Positions 8,401 through 16,061 of a stretch of DNA of 64,000 nucleotides are shown here, piece after piece. The stretch lies in NCBI GenBank assembly GCA_947625055.1, contig CANQMT010000008.1, forward strand, positions 1-64,000, given 5' to 3'. Each line of letters begins with the position of its first letter. The first letter of the stretch is position 1. The notes beneath the pieces are model-generated. The model was not told the DNA's origin. It searched no databases and saw only the letters and a list, made by a program, of their open reading frames with translations. Origin of the DNA: an uncultured Monoglobus sp. (GTDB lineage: Bacteria; Bacillota; Clostridia; Monoglobales; Monoglobaceae). A program made the position numbers and the translations under genes.

Positions 8401-10015
8401 GGGTCAGGCCCAGACCTTCGCCGAGGTGACCGACGATTTCACATTCAAGCTCTATAACTCGTCGACCGGAAATATCGGCGGAACTTCAGACTCGTTCGGC
8501 TACATGTACCAGCAGTTCAGCGGCGACAACAGAGTATATTACAGAAGCCGCCTCAATTCGGGCTCACAGCTCGGACTGTTGATAAAGAGCGATCTTGATC
8601 CCGACGGCGTGACCTATTTCTTCGGCGGCACGTTCGGAGCCGACGGCAAGATCGACTATCAGCTTATGAGAAGAACCGCAAAGGGCGGCAATATGGAGCT
8701 TGTCCAAGATGTTACCGACGTGATTGGCGAGAGCGCGACACAGATGGTGATCGCCGAGAAGATCGGAAACAAGCTCAATATCTATCAGAGCGAGAACAAC
8801 CCCACGGTATACAAGACCAAGACGCTTATAACGAGCGTTGACATTCCCGGTATCGGCGACAGCTACTATATGGGCTTCGGCTTTGTGGGATACGACCCCA
8901 ACGCGTTTATCCCCGATGTGGGCTGGGTATCCACCGAGAAAATAGCCGACGATACCAACAACAGCCTCACTTGGGACTTTGACTACGGTCTTGACTGGCA
9001 GTGGCAGTCGCAGGAGAAGAACGTGCTGCGTCCCTCATGGACACAGAACATGAGCGGCGACAACACAGGCGTTATGGCGATCGAGCCCACCGCCGATTAC
9101 AGCGGCAACCGCTACATCTTCCGCGAGTATATCCCGCAGGACGGCATGACCCCCAACATGAGTGCGGACGTGCTGCTCGCGGGCGACGAACCGTCGCTGA
9201 ATGTCTACTTCCAGACGGGCGACGTTAACAAGGCGTACAAGATAACCTTCTCGGACGACGGAAAGATCTACGCGAACGGAACAGCCGAGGTGGGAGCCTG
9301 GGACGCCGCGGACGGCTGGTACAATGTCAATATAACCACCGATGTGGGCGAAACGGGCGAGACCTCCGCCAAGCTGACTGTCAAGAAGGGCGACACCGTT
9401 GTGGTAGACAACAAGCCTATCGAGATCAGCGCGGGCGGCGAGTTCAGAACTCAGATCAACACCGAAAAGAAGTACGACGTGACAAACGCGGTATACTTCG
9501 AGCCGGTATCGACGGCCAGCGGCAAATATTATATTGACAATGTTAAAATAACCCAGACCAAGCCGAGCGTGACCGTGACAAGAGAGGCGAACTGGTACAC
9601 CTTCAATAAGATAAGCTCGATAAGCGGAGCTTTCACGGTTGACGGAACCACCACTCTTAACGGCGACACAACCACCGGAAAGCAGATCAGCGTAGCTGCG
9701 GGAGCGGAACTCAAGACGGGCGGAAAGAGCCTCGGAACATTGAGCTTCACTAACAGGATACGAATCAAAGGCAACAGCGGAAAGATCACCGTTCCGGTGG
9801 AGAACGGCTCGGTTGTAACGGTCTATGCCGCGTCCGCCAGCTCATCGGAAGCGCGTCCGCTGATAATAGACGGCCAGACTACTAATGTTCAGGGCTTGAC
9901 AGCCGCGACATATGTATATAACGGATCAGGCGGAACTATCGAGATCTCGGGCGGCAACAATATTGAGGTATCCGCGATCTCGGTCGAGAAAGTTACAATA
10001 ACGCCTAACAATTAA
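5435..10015 (+). CDS. very large secreted PL1 pectate lyase, multidomain
   Basis: This 1526-residue exoenzyme has a signal peptide (about 1-28, ending SLPALAA) and a PL1 parallel beta-helix catalytic domain (about 40-455) that opens with the family-typical FPGAEGGG. It contains IIIDHCSVSWG (the counterpart of the vWiDH motif) and a catalytic-Arg motif SRNPK with Arg238. It cleaves polygalacturonate by Ca-dependent beta-elimination. A Ca-binding DADGDGIADSW loop follows near 471, then about 1000 residues of beta-rich Ig-like and carbohydrate-binding-like modules of unassigned family. No SLH repeat, LPXTG motif or dockerin is visible, so how it is retained is unclear. The second ATG was preferred because it is 9 nt from the AAGGA site. 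The partner lyase begins 28 nt after it. Confidence 0.9.
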   Translation: MKTMLKRAGMMFVALAVILSCVSLPALAARVEPAAAENRVPAFPGAEGGGMWTTGARGAEKPEVYHVTSLADSGEGSFRDAVSQGNRIVVFDVSGYIDLDSNVNVSHDNMTILGQTAPGDGICFRGNNIKIGGNNVILRYLRFRVGSKLKDGSDTKAQDGLEVPDNGNNIIIDHCSVSWGTDENLAAYAVKDLTVQYSIISEALNQSVHDKGEHGYAAIWGGVNMSVHHNLIASHKSRNPKVGTSETVAMTAGYTDAETLVDMKNNVFYNWGDKCGYGTENGAKTYIQNNIYRPGPATPAGKRARIFELSVGQKYETNMLGSVYAVGNRIDVEANDPDYANAQKVNENNWQDDLHTGVYVDNKFYSSTDKSKMIITEPNEQYKQYEAEYPITLDPVDSVYEDVLSNAGATLPKRDKVDERVINEVRTRTAPSGSKGSVGLLDDPLDGVPEGSEAEYDDRGYPIFSNETRPADYDADGDGIADSWEDKMGLNKENGYDSLKIGPDGYTWLEIFVEESIAGVKEPAGLALSADDKYYKTTDTITVTAAEGGAAPSNSWVTSYENGIVTVDPSAQYEKAVAVAASYDAGGSLIDSKNAEVDKASGTANVGEVAQGAVTKVFLWSDLDAIEPLCEPYTAGGGGSAGDITDVEIYCNDAPAAQAENIGGAWTANLTGLPTGNNILTAKAEMSDGSYSFSPIKTVHVIGAQEAEGWTAYGEASYDGECYTLTSGSELDCEKSGDFKLVGRIDDIDEVGAGLGADNNDSSEDVMIAKTLNKNYEPTIIYYIATSGTGVPEIWTPTSGSAEDYSLFEIEKAGGKIRLYAGTSLADLETNLVAEGDVTSETFTVWAFMLKEGGVTVDPNAQPKMSVSKFSMLKLIETATNPKVEITNINDNDRIDIAGSELKLNVTSDGDTPVTEIWVYLNGEAVARRDVNIVGTQEVTIPLEFAAPTKGALTVYAFDDNLGRGEKTINVSISQDGSPWQLADIGYVPGQAQTFAEVTDDFTFKLYNSSTGNIGGTSDSFGYMYQQFSGDNRVYYRSRLNSGSQLGLLIKSDLDPDGVTYFFGGTFGADGKIDYQLMRRTAKGGNMELVQDVTDVIGESATQMVIAEKIGNKLNIYQSENNPTVYKTKTLITSVDIPGIGDSYYMGFGFVGYDPNAFIPDVGWVSTEKIADDTNNSLTWDFDYGLDWQWQSQEKNVLRPSWTQNMSGDNTGVMAIEPTADYSGNRYIFREYIPQDGMTPNMSADVLLAGDEPSLNVYFQTGDVNKAYKITFSDDGKIYANGTAEVGAWDAADGWYNVNITTDVGETGETSAKLTVKKGDTVVVDNKPIEISAGGEFRTQINTEKKYDVTNAVYFEPVSTASGKYYIDNVKITQTKPSVTVTREANWYTFNKISSISGAFTVDGTTTLNGDTTTGKQISVAAGAELKTGGKSLGTLSFTNRIRIKGNSGKITVPVENGSVVTVYAASASSSEARPLIIDGQTTNVQGLTAATYVYNGSGGTIEISGGNNIEVSAISVEKVTITPNN

Positions 10016-10042
10016 TCAGAATAAGAAAGAAGGAATTACCGA

Positions 10043-13000
10043 ATGAGAAAGAATTTTAAACGAGTTTCTTCAATAATAATAGCGCTTGCTATGGTATTGA
10101 CCCTCGTCCCCGCCGCTTTCGCGGCAGAGGCGGGGCTGCCCGAAAACGACACGGCGCCGATAGTCTCGCCCGAGCAAGCGAAGGCCGATAATGTCGCCGC
10201 GTTTCCGGGCGCCGAGGGCGGCGGAAAATACACCACAGGCGGCAGAGGCGGCGAGGTGTACCACGTCACCAATTTAAACGACGACGGCCCCGGCTCGCTG
10301 CGCGAGGGCGTCAGCAAGCCCAACCGCACGATCGTGTTCGACGTCGGCGGAACCATACACTTAAAGTCCGACCTGAGGCTTGAGAACCCCAACATCACGA
10401 TCGCGGGACAGACAGCGCCCGGCGACGGTATCTGCCTCGGAGACTACAACCTGATGATCTACACCGACAACGTTATCGTGCGCTATATCCGCGTTCGCCC
10501 CGGCGACATTTCCCAGACCGAGAACGACGCGATATTCGCGAGATATTATAAGGACATAATCATCGACCATTGCTCCACGAGCTGGTCTACCGACGAGACA
10601 ATGTCGCTCTACGGCGTTGCAAACACCACGGTGCAGTGGTGCTATATCACCGAGAGTCTGACGTTGGCGCGCCACGCAAAGGGCCGTCACGGCTACGGCG
10701 GAATCTGGGGCGGCTACAACACGACCTATCATCACAACTTAGTCGCCACCCACACAAGCCGTCTGCCCAGGTACCACGGCGTCAAGGACTCGCACCCCGA
10801 TTATAAGATCAGCGATACCGACGCATTAAGCAGCAACGACGAGGTCAACAACGTTATCTACAACTGGGGCTTCAACAACGGCTACGGCGGCGGCGGAGTC
10901 ACCCTCAACTTCATGAACAACTACTACAAGAGCGGTCCGATAACCAACAAGGACGTGCTCGACAGGATCTGGAACCCCGGCGGCACTACCATGTACTGCG
11001 CGGGCAACGTGCTTGAGGGCAACGAGGAAGTCACAAACGACAACATGAAGGGAATCGACGTTGACGAGAGCGGCGACGAGACGGTATTCCTCGACGCGCC
11101 GACCTATGAAAACGGCCTTATCCCCCTTGACAATATCGACACGGCGGAGGAAGCCTATGAGAAGGTCCTGGCCTCCGCGGGAGCGACCATACCGAGGCGC
11201 GACAGCTATGACGCGAGGATAACCAACGACGTCAAAAACGGCACAGGCCGCTCGATAAACAACGAGGCCGAGGTCGGAGGCTGGCCCGAGCTCAAGTCGG
11301 GCGAGGCGAAGCCCGACACCGACGGCGACGGAATGCCCGACGAGTATGAGGACTCTCACGATCTCGATAAGAATGATCCCTCCGACGGCTCTGTTATAAC
11401 CGAAAACGGCAGGACCAACCTTGAGAATTATCTGAACTCTATCGTTGAGAACGCGGCTGCACCCGCAAATCCCGATGTTGATTTGAATATTGAGAACAAC
11501 GCGATCTATGATTACGGTGAGACTATCAATATGAAGGCCGAGGCAAGCGGCAAAGAGGGCAGAAGCATATCCGAGGTTCGGTTCTACAGAAACGACGAGC
11601 TGCTTTACACCGACGATTCCGCGCCCTATGAGTACAGCTACAGCGGCGCGCCCGAGGGTATCTCGTTCATGTCGGCCAAGGCGGTTGACAGCGCGGGCGA
11701 GTCGACGACTTCGGATATTAAAGTGATAAACGTAAACTACACCGAAGCGCCCAGCGACTGGAACACAATGGACATCGGCGAGGCGACAATGCCCGGCAGC
11801 TATTCGCTGCACGACGGGATTTATACCGTCAAGAGCAGCGGCCTTATCGGCGCGGGCAACGAGTTCAACGTTATGGACGGCGACGAGGGCACCGACGCGT
11901 TCAGCTATATGTACAAAGAGGCGGATACAAACGCGGTGCTGTCGACCAAGATCGACTCGGTTTCAAAGTTCAACAACAACTGCGTCAGCGGAATCATGTT
12001 CCGCGACGAGCTGACCCCAACATCCGACTTCGTTATGGTAAACTATGAGCACGAGAAGGGCGGAGCGGGCCTGTCGTTTAAGTACAGGATCGGCGGCAAG
12101 ATGACCAAGAACTTCATCGTTCTCTCCGAGCTGCCCAGATATATCAAGCTGATAAAGATCGGCAATACCGTCACCGGCTATCACAGCATCAACGGCGTTG
12201 ACTGGGAGTATTTTGACAGCGTGGAAATGAGCTTTGGCGGAACCAACTACGGCGGAATCGCGCAGGACGGCAACAAGGAGACAAACCAAATCTCAACCTA
12301 TGCCTGGGGCAAGTTCACAGACTTAAATCTTGAGAACTACGGCGAGAACAAGCTCCCCGATATCGAGATGCGCACCGGCACGGCGGGCGAGCAGAACGGG
12401 GTCAATCCCAGCACATTATTATGGCAGGATAAATCCCAGTTTAACGTAGGCGACAGAGTGGACCTCAAGATCGCTTCGAGCGAGCTTGAGACGGCCGACA
12501 AGCTTGAGATATACTTGGACGGTAAGCTGTATAAGAGCTCCGACGTGGTTTATGAGCACGAGTCGGTAACGATCGACGAGCCGGGCAACCACTATATCAC
12601 GGCGGTCATCTATGACGCTGACGGCGCGAAGAACAGCGCCACTCAGAATGTGGGCGTTTCAAATGTGAGCGGCGGCTGGCAGACTTCCGAGATACACTAT
12701 CCCAAGGACATTCAGGCTGACGGAACCACGATCAGACACGGCGCGTTCGATTTAGACGGCAGCACACTCAGGATAAACGGCACGGGCTACGGCATTGAGG
12801 GCGTTGAGAATGAGGAATACCCGATGATGTATAAGCAGCTCACCGGCGACTTTGAGGCTTCGTTCAAGGTTGACGAGCAGACCCTCGCCGACTACGACCA
12901 TATGGGCTTTGTTGTCAAGAATTCCCTTGATCCGCAGGAGGACGGCACGTCATACGCGGCGTACCACGAGATCTACTACGGCGAGATGTTCAGAAAAACG

Positions 13001-13891
13001 AGCGAGTACGGTAAGAAGTATGATCTTATCGGTCAGCAGAAGTACAAGAAGCTGCCGGTTTGGATACGCCTCACAAAGACCGGAAAGACGCTCAAAATGG
13101 ACTACTCGCAGAACGGAACCGACTGGATCGACGTTGGAACCGAGGAAAACTGCAATATAAACGACACCTATTACCTTGGCGTGTTCGGAGCGTCGAACGA
13201 GGAGTTTAAGATCTCGAACTTCACGATGAGCGACTTCAGCGTCAGGACGCAGGATGCCTCTTTGAGCAACTATGTCGATCTCGCCGGATATGAGTGGGCG
13301 GAGCCCGCGATAAGCGGACTGACCGCGCGCGGCATAGTAAACGGCGACGTGAACCCTGTGACGGGCGACCGTTACTATTTCCCGGGCGATAATGTGACCC
13401 GCGCCGAGTTTGCCAAGATGGTGGTGTCTGCTGTTGAAAGTGAAATTCCTTCTGTAAAAGGTTTGACGGTTTCGCCTTATTTTAGCGACGTATCACCCGA
13501 TGACTGGTATTATGAATATGTCGGAAAAGCATATTTGCTGGCTTTAATTCGCGGAACAAGTAAGGAAGCCATGATATTTGAACCCGATCGTCCGATCACG
13601 AGAGAAGAAATGGCTGCAATTGTTTCCGCAGCGGATAACTATGAGACCGTTGTTAAGGATGTTGGCAACGTAACGGATGTTTCGGCTTATGTTGCCGGAT
13701 TGATCAATGGCAAAACGCTGACGGATTTGTATACGGATTCGGCAATTGTTTCCGATTGGGCTGAACGCGATGTATTGCAGGCAACCGCTCTCGGCATTAT
13801 GCAAGGTGACGAAAATCATTGCTTTAATCCGCTTGATTTTGCCGATAGAGCCGAAGCGGCGCAGGTAATTTACAATTTCGTAACAAAATAG
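10043..13891 (+). CDS. SLH-anchored PL1 pectate lyase
   Basis: The 1282-residue protein has a signal peptide (about 1-27) and a PL1 catalytic beta-helix (about 50-415) with FPGAEGGG, IIIDHCSTSWS and catalytic Arg240 in SRLPR. A DTDGDGMPDEY Ca-binding loop (about 425-437) and an Ig-like module follow, then two similar laminin-G/DUF1349-like sandwich modules (about 570-770 and 870-1060). The end is a run of SLH repeats (about 1077-1282) that should bind the secondary wall polymer and display the enzyme at the cell surface. It is the anchored companion of the preceding lyase. Base use changes sharply at about 13425: the last 150 codons are clearly more AT-rich than the rest, as if the SLH tail had been exchanged by recombination. 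Confidence 0.93.
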   Translation: MRKNFKRVSSIIIALAMVLTLVPAAFAAEAGLPENDTAPIVSPEQAKADNVAAFPGAEGGGKYTTGGRGGEVYHVTNLNDDGPGSLREGVSKPNRTIVFDVGGTIHLKSDLRLENPNITIAGQTAPGDGICLGDYNLMIYTDNVIVRYIRVRPGDISQTENDAIFARYYKDIIIDHCSTSWSTDETMSLYGVANTTVQWCYITESLTLARHAKGRHGYGGIWGGYNTTYHHNLVATHTSRLPRYHGVKDSHPDYKISDTDALSSNDEVNNVIYNWGFNNGYGGGGVTLNFMNNYYKSGPITNKDVLDRIWNPGGTTMYCAGNVLEGNEEVTNDNMKGIDVDESGDETVFLDAPTYENGLIPLDNIDTAEEAYEKVLASAGATIPRRDSYDARITNDVKNGTGRSINNEAEVGGWPELKSGEAKPDTDGDGMPDEYEDSHDLDKNDPSDGSVITENGRTNLENYLNSIVENAAAPANPDVDLNIENNAIYDYGETINMKAEASGKEGRSISEVRFYRNDELLYTDDSAPYEYSYSGAPEGISFMSAKAVDSAGESTTSDIKVINVNYTEAPSDWNTMDIGEATMPGSYSLHDGIYTVKSSGLIGAGNEFNVMDGDEGTDAFSYMYKEADTNAVLSTKIDSVSKFNNNCVSGIMFRDELTPTSDFVMVNYEHEKGGAGLSFKYRIGGKMTKNFIVLSELPRYIKLIKIGNTVTGYHSINGVDWEYFDSVEMSFGGTNYGGIAQDGNKETNQISTYAWGKFTDLNLENYGENKLPDIEMRTGTAGEQNGVNPSTLLWQDKSQFNVGDRVDLKIASSELETADKLEIYLDGKLYKSSDVVYEHESVTIDEPGNHYITAVIYDADGAKNSATQNVGVSNVSGGWQTSEIHYPKDIQADGTTIRHGAFDLDGSTLRINGTGYGIEGVENEEYPMMYKQLTGDFEASFKVDEQTLADYDHMGFVVKNSLDPQEDGTSYAAYHEIYYGEMFRKTSEYGKKYDLIGQQKYKKLPVWIRLTKTGKTLKMDYSQNGTDWIDVGTEENCNINDTYYLGVFGASNEEFKISNFTMSDFSVRTQDASLSNYVDLAGYEWAEPAISGLTARGIVNGDVNPVTGDRYYFPGDNVTRAEFAKMVVSAVESEIPSVKGLTVSPYFSDVSPDDWYYEYVGKAYLLALIRGTSKEAMIFEPDRPITREEMAAIVSAADNYETVVKDVGNVTDVSAYVAGLINGKTLTDLYTDSAIVSDWAERDVLQATALGIMQGDENHCFNPLDFADRAEAAQVIYNFVTK

Positions 13892-14005
13892 GTGCAAATT
13901 TAATAAGAAACACTATTGATTTTTATGTAAAAAGCACAAAAAATAAGGAAAATATATGCTGATTAAGGTTTTATTGTGATTTTTGCAAAATCCATAGATT
14001 TTTTC

Positions 14006-14034
14006 TTGATTTTTTTGTGCAAATCTTATATAAT
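14006..14034 (+). promoter_or_regulatory. promoter of oligogalacturonide ABC importer genes
   Basis: TTGATT (14006-14011) and TATAAT (14029-14034) are separated by 17 nt in a very AT-rich gap that follows the SLH lyase gene. Confidence 0.7.
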
Positions 14035-14050
14035 ATATACAGCAAAATAA

Positions 14051-14064
14051 TTAGGGCACCCTAA
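14051..14064 (+). promoter_or_regulatory. possible operator palindrome downstream of importer promoter
   Basis: TTAGGGCACCCTAA has perfect 6-nt arms around a CA centre and begins about 16 nt after the -10 box, so it would overlap the start of the transcript. That position suits a repressor site, but no binding protein can be named. Confidence 0.35.
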
Positions 14065-14100
14065 GCCCAAAACAAATATATAGTAGGGGAGGAAAATGCT

Positions 14101-15099
14101 TTGAGTAATCAAACAAAAAAGGAAAGCAGGGGCATCATCGGATACTTTAAGAACGAGTTCTCCAAGTTCAGCAGAGGAAAATTCTTGATGGTTCTCATGA
14201 TCCCCGGCGTTGTATTCTTTTTACTGTTCCACTACTGGCCGTTTTACGGACTGCTGGCGGCGTTTAAAGATTACAAGCCGAAACTCGGTATCCTGGGAAG
14301 TCCCTGGGCCGATCAATACGGTATGGCTGAGTTCATCAGATTCTTTACCATACCGGACGTATGGAATTACGTTTGGAACACCATAGCGCTGAGTATTCTG
14401 CACATTCTGTGGCTGTTCCCGCTGGCTATCCTGCTGGCGCTGTTCATCAACGAACTGAGATCGCAGAAGTTCAAGAAGATCGTTCAGACGGTTTCTTATC
14501 TGCCTCACTTCGTATCGGTTGCCGCTGTCTGCGGTATGCTGACACTGTTCTTATCTTCACAGCAGACTTCCGCTGACGCGTCAAGTTTCGCAAACGAAGG
14601 TATCATCAACATGCTTTTGCTGAAACTCGGACTTATCAAGCAGGGTATTCCGTTCCTTGACAGAGCCAACTGGTTCAGAACGGTTTACATCGCTTCCGAT
14701 GTTTGGCAGAGCATAGGCTGGAGCGCCATTGTTTACATCGCCGCTCTGTCCGCTGTTGACCAGGAACTGTACGAGGCCGCCACTATCGACGGCGCGAGCA
14801 GAGTTCAGAAGATGTGGCACATTTCAGTTCAACTGATCAGACCCACGATCGTTATTCTTCTGGTTATGCAGATCGGTAAGATCATGTCCCTGGGCGCCGA
14901 CAAGGCCCTGCTTCTGCAGCGTCCCGCGACATACACAAAGTCACAGATCCTGAGTACATACATTTACAATCAGGGTCTTACGCAAGGTGAGCTGTCGTTC
15001 TCGACCGCGGTTGGTTTGTTCAACTCGATAATCAATATTATCCTCGTTGTTATAGCAAACTTCATCTCGAATAAGCTTACCGACACCGGATTATGGTAA
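14101..15099 (+). CDS. ABC sugar permease, LplB type
   Basis: The 332-residue integral membrane protein has about six transmembrane helices and the cytoplasmic EAA loop YEAATIDGAS-(6)-W near residue 220, the docking site for the ATPase. It resembles LplB/YteP-type permeases (CUT1 group), which in Bacillus carry rhamnogalacturonan or oligogalacturonide fragments. It starts with TTG, supported by the GGGGAGGAAAATGC ribosome site and the charged N-terminus MSNQTKKESRG. The second permease follows 18 nt later and the binding lipoprotein after that, giving a three-gene importer. No ATPase gene is present; such systems usually borrow a general MsmX-like ATPase. Confidence 0.93.
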   Translation: MSNQTKKESRGIIGYFKNEFSKFSRGKFLMVLMIPGVVFFLLFHYWPFYGLLAAFKDYKPKLGILGSPWADQYGMAEFIRFFTIPDVWNYVWNTIALSILHILWLFPLAILLALFINELRSQKFKKIVQTVSYLPHFVSVAAVCGMLTLFLSSQQTSADASSFANEGIINMLLLKLGLIKQGIPFLDRANWFRTVYIASDVWQSIGWSAIVYIAALSAVDQELYEAATIDGASRVQKMWHISVQLIRPTIVILLVMQIGKIMSLGADKALLLQRPATYTKSQILSTYIYNQGLTQGELSFSTAVGLFNSIINIILVVIANFISNKLTDTGLW

Positions 15100-15117
15100 G
15101 AGAGGGGGATAATATAA

Positions 15118-16011
15118 ATGGTAAAAGATAATTCATTGTCATCAATCATTCTGGATATAGTAATATACATATTCCTGATTTTACTCATGATTGTTATCCT
15201 GTATCCGATTATATACATCTTCTCGGTTTCGCTGTCCAGCTCCGCGGCGTTTGACGCCGGTGAAGTTTGGCTCTGGCCCGTTCAGCCCAACCTTGATGCG
15301 TATAAAGAAATCGTTACAGGCAAGACGGTTCCCATGTCCTTCCTGCAGGCGGTCATCAACACGATACTCTATACGGTATTGTCGCTGGCATTTACAACAA
15401 CGCTGGCTTATCCGCTTTCAAGATCAAAAGACAGAGTTCCGTTCCACGGCCTTATCACCAAGCTGGTCGTATTCACGATGTTCTTCTCAGCAGGTATGAT
15501 CCCTGTATACTTGATAGTGCAGAAGATGCATCTTTTAAACACAAGGTGGGCGCTTATCCTGCCGGCGGTTATTTCGACCTACAACCTGGTTGTTATGCGT
15601 TCCTTCTTTGAGGGCGTTCCGGTTGAACTTGAGGAAGCCGCGTTTATCGACGGCGCGAACGAGCTGACTATCTTCTATAAGATAATTCTTCCGCTGTCAA
15701 AGGCTGCGCTTGCAACAGTCGGCCTGTTCTACGGCGTATACATGTGGAACCAGTGGTTCAGCGCTATGCTTTATCTGAGCGATCGTGTTAAGAACCTCTA
15801 TCCTCTGCAGTACATCATCAGACAGATCGTTATGGAGAACCAGCTTGCCGCTGAGGCCGCCGCTGCCGGCGAGCTCAACACGGTTCAGGTAAGCACCGCC
15901 TCGCTGAAGTATGCGACGCTGTTCATCTCTATCGTTCCGATGCTGTGCGTATATCCGTTCATCCAGAAGTACTTCGTAAAGGGAGTTATGGTAGGTTCCG
16001 TAAAGGGTTAA
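15118..16011 (+). CDS. ABC sugar permease, LplC/YtcP type
   Basis: The 297-residue membrane protein has about six helices and the EAA loop LEEAAFIDGANELTIFYK near residue 180. It is the partner of the permease encoded just upstream, and together they form the channel of a CUT1 carbohydrate importer. The ATG follows a GAGGGGGAT ribosome site. From context it should import oligogalacturonides released by the two PL1 lyases; the substrate is inferred from neighbours only. Confidence 0.93.
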   Translation: MVKDNSLSSIILDIVIYIFLILLMIVILYPIIYIFSVSLSSSAAFDAGEVWLWPVQPNLDAYKEIVTGKTVPMSFLQAVINTILYTVLSLAFTTTLAYPLSRSKDRVPFHGLITKLVVFTMFFSAGMIPVYLIVQKMHLLNTRWALILPAVISTYNLVVMRSFFEGVPVELEEAAFIDGANELTIFYKIILPLSKAALATVGLFYGVYMWNQWFSAMLYLSDRVKNLYPLQYIIRQIVMENQLAAEAAAAGELNTVQVSTASLKYATLFISIVPMLCVYPFIQKYFVKGVMVGSVKG

Positions 16012-16061
16012 TATTTATTGATCCGCTATGTAAACTATCAGTATTATAAGGAGGAATTTAC

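Noticed and set aside
10826-11812. 328-codon open frame antisense to the SLH pectate lyase
   Set aside because: Antisense shadow of a real gene caused by GC-rich third positions; composition is not protein-like.
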